From the NCBI GenBank assembly GCA_002327525.1, contig DCWG01000063.1, positions 2,800 to 23,764 of the forward strand: a stretch of DNA of 20,965 nt, read 5' to 3'. The stretch is from Gammaproteobacteria bacterium UBA2168. GTDB lineage: Bacteria > Pseudomonadota > Gammaproteobacteria > Pseudomonadales > Azotimanducaceae. Positions 6,713 through 15,425 of this stretch are shown in pieces (the stretch's first letter is position 1; the number at the start of each line of letters is the position of its first letter). Both the position numbers and the translations under genes were made by a program. The notes beneath the pieces were generated by a model. That model saw nothing but the letters and a program-made list of their open reading frames with translations. It did no database searches and was not told where the DNA came from.

Positions 6713-7768
6713 CTACACGGCTCTTAACACAGCAGCCCAGTCCTCGATGGCGGCCTCGTGGCCATGCACCAGCTGTATGGTCACCTGCCCATAGCCGGCG
6801 TCGCGTAACGTCCGCAGCTGTGCCACCAGCTCATTCGCGGTACCGCTCATCGACGTCGCACGCACCAGATCCGGCGTGATGTGTCGTTCTTCCGGGCGCA
6901 CGAACATCAGGTGGCCGCGATGGTTGTGCAGATACTTCGCATCCGCGGGTTCGTAACCGGCGTGCACCTCAAGGTAGCTTGCAAGCGGCTCGGCGAGCGG
7001 GCCATCCGGTATGGCACTGCCCATGGCACCCATTTCGTCGGCGAAGTTGTGGAACATCACCGATGTGAACGGTCCGCCCTGCGCCATGAGGCGGGCTTCG
7101 TCTTCTGTCGTGTTTCCGGTGAGCACAGCGCCCATCGTGAACAGGTTCGTGGCAAGTGTATGATCGGACCGACCGGCATCGCGCCAGATCTGCTGCATAC
7201 GCGCAAGGCTCCCGGCAGCGCCCTGTGTGGCGGCAAAGTTGATCCATCCGGCGCCGAGGGCGGCGACCAGTTGTTGGGACTTCGGGCCGAATGCGGAGAG
7301 CCACAGGGCAATATCGTCCTCGATGTTGATGAGTCCGAGGTCCGGATTCAGGAATGCGATCTTATGCTCTTCACCTTCGAAGTCCCAGTCGACCACTTCG
7401 CCGCGAAGTAGCGTCTGCACCCGCTCGATGTAAGTGCGCACTCGGGCCAGCGTCATCGCACCGAGGCCCATGGTGCGCCGGGCCGTAAACCCCGTACCGA
7501 CCCCGAAGTCGATGCGTCCGGGCGCGAGTTTGTTCAGGGATGCCAGGGCGTTGGCGGTTACCGGCTCGATACGGTTCGAAGGTACCAGGACACCCGTGCC
7601 CAGACGGATACGATCCGTGTGGTGGGCGGCCAGTGCCATGCAGACGAAGACGTCGGGATTGAGCAGCTGTGTGTCATAGAACCAGGCGGTGGAGAATCCC
7701 AGTTCCTCGGCCCGCACTACCCAGCGCCAGGAGTCGACTTCCGACGCCAGCGCGATGCTGTACTCCAT
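6713..7768 (-). CDS. Luciferase-like (LLM class) flavin-dependent oxidoreductase
   Basis: The 351-residue product has the pattern of the bacterial luciferase/F420-dependent reductase superfamily: RAEELGFSTAWFYDTQ near the N-terminus, DRIRLGTGVLVPSNRIEPVTANALASLN, then PGRIDFGVGTGFTARRTMG. Such TIM-barrel enzymes use reduced FMN or F420; substrates vary and cannot be read here. The downstream WLSAFGPKSQQLVAALGAGWI segment is the usual second part of the barrel. I place the start at ATG 7766-7768, preceded by GGAGAG at good spacing, not at the longer in-frame start at 7828. It ends in the gap next to the DUF3187-like pseudogene on the same strand. Confidence 0.8.
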   Translation of the reverse strand: MEYSIALASEVDSWRWVVRAEELGFSTAWFYDTQLLNPDVFVCMALAAHHTDRIRLGTGVLVPSNRIEPVTANALASLNKLAPGRIDFGVGTGFTARRTMGLGAMTLARVRTYIERVQTLLRGEVVDWDFEGEEHKIAFLNPDLGLINIEDDIALWLSAFGPKSQQLVAALGAGWINFAATQGAAGSLARMQQIWRDAGRSDHTLATNLFTMGAVLTGNTTEDEARLMAQGGPFTSVMFHNFADEMGAMGSAIPDGPLAEPLASYLEVHAGYEPADAKYLHNHRGHLMFVRPEERHITPDLVRATSMSGTANELVAQLRTLRDAGYGQVTIQLVHGHEAAIEDWAAVLRAV

Positions 7769-7883
7769 TTCTCTCTCCGATTGAGGTGATCCCAAGCATA
7801 CATGCCGCGTGCGGGTTTTCGCCCGCAAAGACGTTGTGCCACAGTCCGAACTATGTGCGAATCGATAGGCTGATCCCGGCGGG

Positions 7884-8369
7884 TCAGCTCTCGCGCACCG
7901 GGATCTCGGTTTTCTTTGTTACTGTCCGGAGCGCGAAGCTCGACTGTACGCGGTTGACTCCGGGCAGGCGGGTCAGATGTTGTGAGTGGATGCGTTCGTA
8001 GTCGCGCGCATCGCTTACGATGACGCGCAGCAGGTAGTCCGCCTCGCCCGACATCAGATGGCATTCCATGACCTCCGGGAGTTGCCTGACCGCCGCCTCG
8101 AACGCCGCCAGATCATCCTGCTGCTGGCTGTTGAGCGTGATCTGCACGAATACGTTGTCTGGGTAGCCTGCGCTCGACTGATCAACGAGACCCACATAAG
8201 CGCGAATCATGCCGGATTGTTCGAGCCGTCTGACACGCCGCAGGCAGGCGGACTCGGACAGATTCACGCGACCGGAGAGGGCGGAATTCGAGAGGCGTGC
8301 ATCGAGCTGAATCTCGTGGAGGATTGCACGGTCAATTCTGTCCAGATTGGAGTATTCTTGCGCTATCAT
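7884..8369 (-). CDS. Lrp/AsnC family regulator, divergent from ald
   Basis: The 161-residue transcription factor has an N-terminal helix-turn-helix (LDRIDRAILHEIQLDARLSNSALSGRVNLSESACLRRVRRLE in short pieces, residues about 8-50) and a C-terminal RAM ligand-binding domain (PEVMECHLMSGEADYLLRV, about 100-120). The family senses amino acids and often controls the neighbouring amino-acid gene. Here it is divergent from ald, the arrangement seen for AldR-type activators of alanine dehydrogenase, so control of ald in response to alanine is likely but inferred. Two in-frame ATGs are possible (8396 and 8369); I choose the inner one because GGAA precedes it and the N-terminal length fits the family better. 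Confidence 0.85.
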   Translation of the reverse strand: MIAQEYSNLDRIDRAILHEIQLDARLSNSALSGRVNLSESACLRRVRRLEQSGMIRAYVGLVDQSSAGYPDNVFVQITLNSQQQDDLAAFEAAVRQLPEVMECHLMSGEADYLLRVIVSDARDYERIHSQHLTRLPGVNRVQSSFALRTVTKKTEIPVRES

Positions 8370-8396
8370 GTGAATTTCCGCGGAATTCTTGTGCAT

Positions 8397-8486
8397 AGTG
8401 CGCTATTCGATACGTATTTTGCAAGTGGCTGTCGTGACCCTTGACGTAGTGTATGCGGATCAGAAGCGCGACGTGCGAGGACCATC
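8397..8486. promoter_or_regulatory. Divergent lrp-ald control region
   Basis: This short gap between the divergent lrp and ald genes must hold both promoters. It contains the palindrome ATACGTAT (8410-8417) near the lrp start and a TTGACG hexamer (8440-8445) pointing toward ald, though no well-spaced -10 is obvious. The palindrome could be part of an Lrp-type operator. The ald Shine-Dalgarno (GAGGA) lies just before its ATG. Confidence 0.3.
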
Positions 8487-9587
8487 ATGCGCATTGGCGT
8501 ACCGAAGGAAATCAAGGTGCACGAGTATCGGGTGGGTCTCACACCCTGCTCCGTGCAGGAACTCAGCAGCGCCGGCCACGCGATCATGGTCGAGCAGGAT
8601 GCGGGTGTCGGTATCGGTTTCAGTAATGAGGACTATCGAGACGCCGGTGCTGACATCGGTGTTGTGGAGGATGTTTTCGCCGCCGAGCTGGTGGTGAAGG
8701 TGAAGGAGCCGCAGCTGCCGGAGATAGAGCGCCTGCGTCGAGGACAGGTACTTTTCACCTATCTGCATCTTGCCGCCGATCGTGCTCAAACAGAGGCGCT
8801 CATGCGCTCCGGTGTCACGGCGATCGCCTATGAAACCGTCACCGCGGCCGAGGGCGGGCTGCCGCTGCTCACACCGATGAGCGAGGTCGCAGGGCGTATG
8901 TCGGTTCAGGTTGGCGCGGTCGCTCTGCAACGAGCGAGTGGTGGGCGGGGTGTCCTGCTGGGCGGCGTTCCGGGAGTGGCCCCCGGCAAGGTCGTGGTTC
9001 TCGGCGGTGGGGTTGCCGGTACCAACGCCGCACAGATGGCGGTGGGACTGCAGGCCGATGTCACAGTGCTAGACAAATCCGTCGCCCGCCTGCGGTGGCT
9101 CTCCGAGCAGTTCGAGGGCCGTGCGAAAGTGCTCATGGCATCCGAGCAAGCCGTGCGAGAAGCGGTACTGGAAGCCGATCTCGTCATCGGCTCTGTACTC
9201 ATCCCAGGTGCTGCTGCTCCGAAACTGGTTACCCGGGACATGGTCCGGCAGATGAAAAAGGGTGCGGCCATGGTGGATATTTCCATCGATCAGGGCGGGT
9301 GTTTCGAGACCAGCCGGCCGACGACGCACGACGATCCGATGTATGTCGAGGAAGGTGTCGTGCACTACTGCGTGACCAATATGCCGGGCGCTGTGGCCAG
9401 AACCGCGGCACTTGCGCTCAACAATGTCACCTTGCCGTACGTGCACGCACTGTCCAAACATGGATGGAAGCGGGCATTCGACCTCGATCCCGACTTCGCC
9501 AACGGCCTGAACGTGCATCGCGGCATGGTACGTCACGAGAAGGTCGCCGACGCACTTGGGCTGAGGTGTATGCCGGCCGCCGCCTGA
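8487..9587 (+). CDS. ald: Alanine dehydrogenase
   Basis: The 366-residue enzyme catalyses NAD-dependent oxidative deamination of L-alanine to pyruvate and ammonium, reversibly, in the cytoplasm. The N-terminus [10 protein letters not shown] is typical. Substrate-binding and catalytic residues are visible: K73 in KVKEP, H94 in TYLHLAAD, and the DQGG motif ([19 protein letters not shown]) with the catalytic aspartate. The NAD-binding fold has [22 protein letters not shown] is also a family signature. The ATG follows GAGGA at good spacing. It is divergent from an Lrp regulator and followed after 93 bases by a pyruvate-linked aminotransferase, suggesting a shared role in amino-group release. Confidence 0.95.
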   Translation: MRIGVPKEIKVHEYRVGLTPCSVQELSSAGHAIMVEQDAGVGIGFSNEDYRDAGADIGVVEDVFAAELVVKVKEPQLPEIERLRRGQVLFTYLHLAADRAQTEALMRSGVTAIAYETVTAAEGGLPLLTPMSEVAGRMSVQVGAVALQRASGGRGVLLGGVPGVAPGKVVVLGGGVAGTNAAQMAVGLQADVTVLDKSVARLRWLSEQFEGRAKVLMASEQAVREAVLEADLVIGSVLIPGAAAPKLVTRDMVRQMKKGAAMVDISIDQGGCFETSRPTTHDDPMYVEEGVVHYCVTNMPGAVARTAALALNNVTLPYVHALSKHGWKRAFDLDPDFANGLNVHRGMVRHEKVADALGLRCMPAAA

Positions 9588-9680
9588 TCGCCTCACCGCG
9601 CCGCTGCCTCCTACCGTTGCCGGTCAGGACCGGGTAGGGTTGTTGGCCCTGCCTGAGCGCATGCAAATAGGGAGAGCCGA

Positions 9681-11066
9681 GTGACCGATCCGCTGCACAA
9701 CGAGTTTCCACCTGGTTCGCTGGAAGCGAAAGACCTGGAACACCTGCTGCACCCGACGACCAATCTCAAACTACACCGCGAGAAAGGCCCGACGGTGCTG
9801 AAGCAGGCCCAGGGTGTATACATCTGGGACAGCCAGGGCAAGCAGTATCTGGAAGGGATGGCGGGTTTGTGGTGCACGGCGCTGGGTTACGGTGAGGAAG
9901 AACTCGCCCGGGTCGCGGCGGACCAGATGAGGGAGCTGTGCTACTCGCAGTTGTTCGCGGGTAAGTCCAACGAACCCAGCATCCTGCTCGGCGAAAAGCT
10001 GAAGGCAATGGCGCCGTTTGATGCGGGCCGGGTGTTCTATGGGCTGTCGGGCAGCGACGCCAATGACACCCAGATCAAGCTGATGTGGTACTACCATAAC
10101 GCCATCGGTCAGCCCGAGAAGAAGAAGATCATCAGCCGCATCGGGGGCTATCACGGCGTGACCATTGCCTCCGGATCGCTGACCGGATTGCCGCCCTTCC
10201 ACAAGCACTTCGACCTACCGATGGCGCGGGTGCTGCACACCGACCGACCGCACTACTATCGCGATGCCGAGGGTGCCGAGAGCCAGGCACAGTTCGTCGA
10301 ACGCCTGGTCGGCAATCTGGAGGATCTCATCAAGCGCGAAGATCCGGATACAATTGCAGCGTTCATCGCCGAGCCGATCATGGGCGCGGGCGGTGTAATC
10401 GTGCCCCCTGCGGGCTATTACGAAAAAGTACAGGCGGTACTCGACCGGTACGACATTCTCTTCATCGACGACGAGGTGATCTGTGGCTTCGGGCGCACGG
10501 GCAATGCCTTCGGCGCCCAGACCGTGGGCATCAGGCCCGCTACCATGAGCGTGGCCAAGGCGGTGTCGTCTGCCTATCTACCGCTGTCAGCGGTGCTGAT
10601 TCCGGAATACATGTACGAGCCGTTCGTCGAGCAGGCGGCTGAGGTCGGCAACTTCGGTCATGGATTCACCTACTCGGGGCACCCGGTATGCGCCGCGGTT
10701 GCCCTGCGCAATCTCGAGTTGATGGAAGAGCGCGACCTGTTCGGGCATGCCGCCAGGGTCGGGGAGGTCTTTCAGGAGCGTCTTGCCGGTCTCGCGGAGC
10801 ATCCGCTGGTGGGCGACGCTCGGGGAGCGGGCCTCATCGGCGGTGCGGAAATCGTGGCCGACAAGGACACTCGGGCTTCCTTCCCGGCGGCGAAGGGGGT
10901 GGCGGCAAGGGTGGTGGAGCGTGCCGAGCATCACGGCCTGATCATCCGCAACATGGGGGACGTCATCGCGCTGTGCCCGCCGCTGATCATTACCGAGCGT
11001 CAGGTGGACGAACTGTTCAGCAAGTTCGAAACAGCCCTGGACGAAACACTCAACTGGGTGCGTTGA
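9681..11066 (+). CDS. Class III omega-aminotransferase (omega-amino acid:pyruvate type)
   Basis: The 461-residue PLP enzyme of fold type I is a class III aminotransferase. The N-terminal [14 protein letters not shown] and [12 protein letters not shown] resemble omega-amino acid:pyruvate aminotransferases acting on beta-alanine, taurine or similar amines with pyruvate as acceptor. The cofactor region shows [10 protein letters not shown] (phosphate binding), [14 protein letters not shown] (Asp to the pyridine nitrogen) and [15 protein letters not shown] with the Schiff-base lysine K293. The GTG start at 9681 has GGGAGAG upstream. Alanine formed with pyruvate as acceptor could be recycled by the ald product just upstream. 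The exact amine donor is not determinable. Confidence 0.85.
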   Translation: MTDPLHNEFPPGSLEAKDLEHLLHPTTNLKLHREKGPTVLKQAQGVYIWDSQGKQYLEGMAGLWCTALGYGEEELARVAADQMRELCYSQLFAGKSNEPSILLGEKLKAMAPFDAGRVFYGLSGSDANDTQIKLMWYYHNAIGQPEKKKIISRIGGYHGVTIASGSLTGLPPFHKHFDLPMARVLHTDRPHYYRDAEGAESQAQFVERLVGNLEDLIKREDPDTIAAFIAEPIMGAGGVIVPPAGYYEKVQAVLDRYDILFIDDEVICGFGRTGNAFGAQTVGIRPATMSVAKAVSSAYLPLSAVLIPEYMYEPFVEQAAEVGNFGHGFTYSGHPVCAAVALRNLELMEERDLFGHAARVGEVFQERLAGLAEHPLVGDARGAGLIGGAEIVADKDTRASFPAAKGVAARVVERAEHHGLIIRNMGDVIALCPPLIITERQVDELFSKFETALDETLNWVR

Positions 11067-11097
11067 AAAGCAAATCGCTCCTGTGGTTCCGGGAGGG

Positions 11098-11103
11098 TAG
11101 AAT
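11098..11103 (+). promoter_or_regulatory. Possible -10 box upstream of the mcc genes
   Basis: TAGAAT followed by GCGCGCC is a common look for a sigma-70 -10 box and start region. It lies about 110 bases before mccB, in the only sizeable gap between the aminotransferase and mccB. No good -35 hexamer is seen at 16-18 bases, so confidence is low. It also overlaps the start of the 23-residue micro-ORF. Confidence 0.25.
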
Positions 11104-11173
11104 GCGCGCCCTCATGGAAGACGGCATCGCCGAGCGAGAGGTTAAACGCAAGCATGTGGAAGCAGCCAGGTGA
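11102..11173 (+). CDS. Possible 23-residue leader peptide before mccB
   Basis: ATG 11102 to TGA 11171-11173 encodes a charged helical peptide beginning MRALMEDGIAEREVKRKH. It has a strong Shine-Dalgarno-like GGGAGGG four bases upstream. It sits alone in the gap before mccB. There is no run of leucine or other regulatory codons, so a classical attenuator leader is not supported. It overlaps a possible -10 box, and the two readings exclude each other for the same promoter. It could be chance. Confidence 0.22.
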   Translation: MRALMEDGIAEREVKRKHVEAAR

Positions 11174-11209
11174 TGGCTGGACTAGCCGAAATACGTCTGA
11201 GGAAGCGCT

Positions 11210-12820
11210 ATGGCAGTGCTGTTAAGCAAAGTAGACACCCGAAGCGACGCGTTTGTGGGAAACGCGGCTCATCACCGCGATCTGATGGAGAATCTGCGCG
11301 AACTAACGGCCGAGATAGCGCTCGGTGGGGATCAACGCTCTCGTGACCGCCACGAGGCCCGGGGAAAGTTGCTGCCACGGGAGAGGGTCGAGCGCTTGAT
11401 AGATCCCGGTGCGCCCTTTCTCGAGCTGGGACAGCTCGCCGGGCACGAACTGTACGATGACCACGTACCCGGGGGCGGCATTATCACGGGTGTTGGGCGC
11501 GTGTCGGGTGAACTCTGTGTCATCGTCGCCAATGACGCGACGGTCAAGGGCGGCACCTACTACCCCATTACGGTGAAGAAACATCTGCGTGCGCAGGAAG
11601 TGGCTATAGAGAACAGCCTGCCGTGCATCTATCTGGTGGACTCCGGCGGTGCCTTCCTGCCCATGCAGAACGAGGTGTTCCCGGACCGGCATCACTTTGG
11701 ACGCATTTTCTACAACCAGGCGAACATGTCGGCCGCCGGCATTCCGCAAGTAGCCGTGGTGATGGGTTCTTGTACGGCCGGTGGCGCATACGTGCCCGCG
11801 ATGTGTGACCAGAGCATCATCGTGCGTAATCAGGGCACGATATTTCTCGGAGGCCCGCCGCTGGTGAAGGCGGCGACGGGAGAAGAGGTGGATGCCGAGA
11901 GCCTCGGCGGCGGCGATGTACATAGTCGCACCTCCGGCGTCACAGATTACCTGGCGGTGAACGACGAGCACGCACTGGTGCTGGCGCGCGAAATCATTGC
12001 CACCGGACACCAGCGCTTTCGCCCCACTGTCGAGACTCGCGCGCCATTGGCGCCGAAGTACGATCCAGAAGAGCTCTATGGCGTGATGCCGATGGACACA
12101 CGCACGCCCTTCGATGTGCGCGAGGTGATCGCGCGTCTCGTCGACGGATCCGAATTCCATGAATTCAAAGCACTGTACGGCGACACGCTGGTGTGCGGCT
12201 ACGCGCATATCGAAGGCATGCCGGTGGCGATTCTCGCCAACAACGGCATCCTCTTCTCGGAATCGGCACTCAAAGGAGCACATTTCATCCAGCTCGCAGA
12301 CCGCCGCGGTATTCCGCTGCTGTTCCTGCAGAACATCACGGGCTTCATGGTGGGGCGTAAGTACGAAAACCAGGGCATCGCGAAAGACGGGGCGAAGATG
12401 GTGACGGCCGTGGCCTGTGCCCGGGTACCCAAACTGACGGTGGTGATTGGCGGGTCACACGGCGCGGGTAACTACGCGATGTGCGGGCGCTCCTACGACG
12501 CGCGCTTCCTGTGGACCTGGCCTAACGCGCGCATTTCGGTAATGGGTGGTGAGCAGGCCGCTCATGTGCTCGCCACCGTGCGCGATGATGCGCTTCATGC
12601 TCGCGGGGAGACCTGGCCGGAGGAGGAACGGACCGGGTTTATGAACAGCATCCGCGCCCAGTACGATGCTCAGGGACACCCCTACTATGCGAGCGCACGG
12701 CTCTGGGACGACGGGGTGATTGCGCCGTCGGATACGCGCCGGGTGCTCGGGTTGGCGCTTGCCATGACCTGCCGCGAACCGGTACAGGGCGATTCCGCTT
12801 TCGGCATTTTCAGGATGTAG
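11210..12820 (+). CDS. liuB: Methylcrotonyl-CoA carboxylase, carboxyltransferase (beta) subunit
   Basis: The 536-residue carboxyltransferase transfers the carboxyl group from biotin to 3-methylcrotonyl-CoA in leucine degradation. [17 protein letters not shown] followed by [19 protein letters not shown] is typical of the MCC beta subunit and differs from propionyl-CoA carboxylase. [18 protein letters not shown] and the C-terminal [13 protein letters not shown] and [15 protein letters not shown] motifs also fit. Length matches the family. GAGGA lies before ATG 11210. The alpha subunit follows after 33 bases, so they form an operon. Geranyl-CoA carboxylase beta is a close paralogue, but isovaleryl-CoA dehydrogenase nearby favours MCC. 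Confidence 0.92.
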   Translation: MAVLLSKVDTRSDAFVGNAAHHRDLMENLRELTAEIALGGDQRSRDRHEARGKLLPRERVERLIDPGAPFLELGQLAGHELYDDHVPGGGIITGVGRVSGELCVIVANDATVKGGTYYPITVKKHLRAQEVAIENSLPCIYLVDSGGAFLPMQNEVFPDRHHFGRIFYNQANMSAAGIPQVAVVMGSCTAGGAYVPAMCDQSIIVRNQGTIFLGGPPLVKAATGEEVDAESLGGGDVHSRTSGVTDYLAVNDEHALVLAREIIATGHQRFRPTVETRAPLAPKYDPEELYGVMPMDTRTPFDVREVIARLVDGSEFHEFKALYGDTLVCGYAHIEGMPVAILANNGILFSESALKGAHFIQLADRRGIPLLFLQNITGFMVGRKYENQGIAKDGAKMVTAVACARVPKLTVVIGGSHGAGNYAMCGRSYDARFLWTWPNARISVMGGEQAAHVLATVRDDALHARGETWPEEERTGFMNSIRAQYDAQGHPYYASARLWDDGVIAPSDTRRVLGLALAMTCREPVQGDSAFGIFRM

Positions 12821-12853
12821 GTGAACCACGAGCAGGGCACAGGAGTAGCTTGA

Positions 12854-14791
12854 GTGTTTGAGTCTGTATTGATCGCCAACCGGGGTGAAATCGCTTGCCG
12901 CATCGCGCGTACTGTACGAAGACTGGGCATGCGCAGCATCGCGGTGTATTCGGAAGCGGACGCAAATGCCAGGCACGTGGAAATGGCGGACGAAGCCCAT
13001 CTCATCGGACCCGCGCCCGCGCTGCACAGCTATCTGGACATCGGCAAGGTGCTGGCGGTAGCAAAGGCCAGTGGTGCGCGGGCTATTCACCCGGGTTATG
13101 GGTTTCTCTCGGAAAACGATGTATTCGCGGATGCCTGCGAGAATGCCGGCGTGGTGTTTGTCGGTCCATCGGGTGCGGCCATCCGCACCATGGGTTCGAA
13201 AATCGAGGCCAAGCGGCTAGTGAGCGCTGCTGGTACGCCGGTCGTACCCGGCTACCAGGGTGATGATCAGGATGCCCGGGTGCTCGCAGATGCCGCCGCC
13301 GAAGTGGGTTATCCATTGCTGATCAAGGCGTCGGCTGGTGGCGGCGGTAAGGGTATGCGGCTCGTAAACGAGCACGACGGGTTCGCTCGTGCGCTTGAAG
13401 GTGCACGCCGGGAGGCGGCGGCCGCCTTCGGAGACGATCGTGTTTTGTTGGAACGATACCTCGCTGCACCGAAACACCTCGAGGTGCAGATCATTGGCGA
13501 CACACACGGTCGGATGTTGCACCTGTTCGAGCGAGATTGTTCCGTGCAACGCCGGCATCAGAAAGTGATCGAGGAGGCGCCGGGTCCGGGCGTGACACCG
13601 GATCTGCGCGAACAGCTTGGAGAGGCAGCGCTAACCGCGGCACGCGCCATCGATTACGTGGGGGCAGGGACGGTCGAGTTCATCGCAGAAGGTGAGGAGT
13701 TCTTCTTCATGGAGATGAACACGCGCTTGCAGGTGGAGCATCCCGTCACCGAGGCGATTACGGGTCTCGACCTGGTGGAATGGCAGTTGCGGGTGGCGGC
13801 GGGCGAGGCGCTCGAACTTGGTGCGTTGTCGATTGGCGGGCATGCCATCGAGGTGCGTCTTTATGCCGAAAACCCCGTGCGGCGATTTCTTCCGTCGACG
13901 GGGCAGCTGGTGCGTTTCCATATCGCGGAAGGTATCCGCCTCGACAGCGGTGTGCGCGAAGGTGACCGGGTGAGTGTGCACTATGATCCCATGCTAGCAA
14001 AACTCATCGCTCACGGAGAGACGCGTGAGGATGCCCGCCGCAGTCTGGTCAATGCGCTCTCACGCAGCCGTGTGGCGGGTGTCGAGCACAACCTCGGTTA
14101 TCTGCGTGCCCTGCTCGATCACCCATCCTTCGTTGGTGGCGAATACACCACGCGCGTGGCGCAGGACATACATGATGAGTTGCTCACGCCGGTTACCGAC
14201 GAAGACTGGTGCCTCGCAGCACTCGCGGCGATCAGGTTGGCGAATTCTGCGGAAGAGGGTCCGTGGTCGGATATCGGCGGGTGGCGGTTGAACTTGCCAC
14301 CGCGCACGCGCGTGGGACTCAAGCTCGGGAAGCAACGGCGCGATGTGCTGCTTAGCGAACACGATGTGAAGGTGGACGGTGGCGATGCCATCGCGCTCAA
14401 CGTGCTCGCTGCGTGCGGGGAGGCGGCGACGGTGGACCTCGGCGTGCGGCAGTTCCGCTTTGGCTGGGCATTGCATGATGGCCGGGTCTACCTGATGCGA
14501 GACGGAGCTACGCTGACGTTCGAGCTGCTGACGGACGTGGTGAACAGCGATGTGGGTGGCCTGACTGCTTCAGGGCGTATCGAGGCGCCGATGCCCGGGG
14601 AGGTGGTCAATGTTGCCGTTGCGGCCGGGGAGCGTGTATCTCAGGGGCAGGTGTTGGTCGTGCTCGAGGCCATGAAAATGGAGCACACCATCACGGCGCC
14701 TGAAGGGGGAACTGTGAAGGAAGTAAAATGCGTCCCGGGTCAGCGCGTGCAAGAACACGCGGAATTGATCGTGCTCGAAAACCGGGACTGA
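12854..14791 (+). CDS. liuD: Methylcrotonyl-CoA carboxylase, biotin-carrying (alpha) subunit
   Basis: The 645-residue subunit carboxylates its own biotin using ATP and bicarbonate. The biotin carboxylase domain occupies about residues 1-450: VLIANRGEIACRIARTVRRLG, HPGYGFLSEN, the ATP-grasp loop KASAGGGGKGMRLV, and FMEMNTRLQVEHPVTE. A linker domain follows, and the biotinyl domain (about 570-645) has EAMKMEHT with the biotinylated lysine K608. The start is GTG 12854, giving FESVLIANRGE, with AGGAG upstream. It is co-transcribed with the beta subunit. It ends 2 bases before the stop of the convergent lrp gene. The enoyl-CoA hydratase gene often placed between the two subunits in liu operons is absent here. 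Confidence 0.92.
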   Translation: MFESVLIANRGEIACRIARTVRRLGMRSIAVYSEADANARHVEMADEAHLIGPAPALHSYLDIGKVLAVAKASGARAIHPGYGFLSENDVFADACENAGVVFVGPSGAAIRTMGSKIEAKRLVSAAGTPVVPGYQGDDQDARVLADAAAEVGYPLLIKASAGGGGKGMRLVNEHDGFARALEGARREAAAAFGDDRVLLERYLAAPKHLEVQIIGDTHGRMLHLFERDCSVQRRHQKVIEEAPGPGVTPDLREQLGEAALTAARAIDYVGAGTVEFIAEGEEFFFMEMNTRLQVEHPVTEAITGLDLVEWQLRVAAGEALELGALSIGGHAIEVRLYAENPVRRFLPSTGQLVRFHIAEGIRLDSGVREGDRVSVHYDPMLAKLIAHGETREDARRSLVNALSRSRVAGVEHNLGYLRALLDHPSFVGGEYTTRVAQDIHDELLTPVTDEDWCLAALAAIRLANSAEEGPWSDIGGWRLNLPPRTRVGLKLGKQRRDVLLSEHDVKVDGGDAIALNVLAACGEAATVDLGVRQFRFGWALHDGRVYLMRDGATLTFELLTDVVNSDVGGLTASGRIEAPMPGEVVNVAVAAGERVSQGQVLVVLEAMKMEHTITAPEGGTVKEVKCVPGQRVQEHAELIVLENRD

Positions 14792-14793
14792 CC

Positions 14794-15258
14794 TCAGAGG
14801 AGCGGTAACTCCGTGGTGTACTTGACGCGGCGCAGTGCGAAGGTCGAGCTCAGGTTTGCGACTTCCGGCAGGTGCACCAACGTGTGCTTCAGCAGGCGTT
14901 CATAGGCCGCTACATCTTCCACAACCACGCGCAGCAGAAAATCCTTCTCCCCGGAAACCGTATAACATTCCACGATCTCGTCTACGTCCACTACCGCTTC
15001 CTCGAAACGGCTGAGCGCGTTGTTCTGGTGACCCTTGAGCGTCACGTGGACGAACACGTTAACGCTCAAGTTCAGTTGATCCGGGTCGAGCAGCGTCACC
15101 GCACGTCGGATGATGCGCTGCTCCTGAAGCCTTTTGACGCGCCGCCAGCAGGGTGTGTGCGACAGGCCCACGCGCTCGCCGAGATCCTGCATGGACAGAT
15201 CGGCGTTGGCCTGCAGTTCGCGGAGAATCTTGCGGTCAAAGCTGTCTAGATTGATCAT
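14794..15258 (-). CDS. Lrp/AsnC family regulator, divergent from isovaleryl-CoA dehydrogenase
   Basis: This 154-residue protein has the standard two-domain design: an N-terminal helix-turn-helix (SMQDLGERVGLSHTPCWRRV, residues about 22-41) and a C-terminal RAM domain with the effector-binding pattern VECYTVSGEKDFLLRVVVED. Start ATG 15256-15258 gives MINLDSFDRKILRELQ. A TTG six bases upstream is possible, and GAGG directly abuts the ATG, so the exact start is uncertain. Placed inside a leucine-degradation locus and divergent from ivd, it may sense leucine or a branched-chain amino acid and control ivd and possibly the mcc genes. That is inference from position. Confidence 0.85.
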   Translation of the reverse strand: MINLDSFDRKILRELQANADLSMQDLGERVGLSHTPCWRRVKRLQEQRIIRRAVTLLDPDQLNLSVNVFVHVTLKGHQNNALSRFEEAVVDVDEIVECYTVSGEKDFLLRVVVEDVAAYERLLKHTLVHLPEVANLSSTFALRRVKYTTELPLL

Positions 15259-15279
15259 CCTCAATATTCACTTATATGT

Positions 15280-15323
15280 AGGATATATATCATAATCTCA
15301 ACGGGATAAGGATACACATCCTT
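15280..15323. promoter_or_regulatory. Two copies of an inverted-repeat motif between lrp and ivd
   Basis: AAGGAT-ACAC-ATCCTT (15308-15323) is a perfect 6-bp inverted repeat with a 4-base spacer. A related copy, AGGAT-ATAT-ATCAT (15280-15293), lies 29 bases upstream and contains the palindrome GATATATATC (15282-15291). Both fit AGGATAYAYATCMT. The region is AT-rich and lies in the divergent gap between the Lrp gene and ivd, the expected place for an Lrp operator. The 29-base period is close to three helical turns, so both would lie on one face of the helix. Confidence 0.5.
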
Positions 15324-15425
15324 CTGTCCTGAAGATGTCGTGATGTCATGCTGCTATTGACGGTGGCCGCTGTGGTCGTGGCGGGGGCGCTGCTATGATG
15401 GCTGCTGTTGTCAGCGACGGACCGA

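Noticed and set aside
11303..12283. 326-codon open frame antisense to mccB
   Set aside because: The + strand protein is a clear carboxyltransferase. The antisense frame is His/Arg/Val-rich without known motifs, as expected for a high-GC shadow.
15408..15425. TTG start extending isovaleryl-CoA dehydrogenase by six residues
   Set aside because: No ribosome binding site precedes it, and ATG 15426 gives the usual N-terminus.
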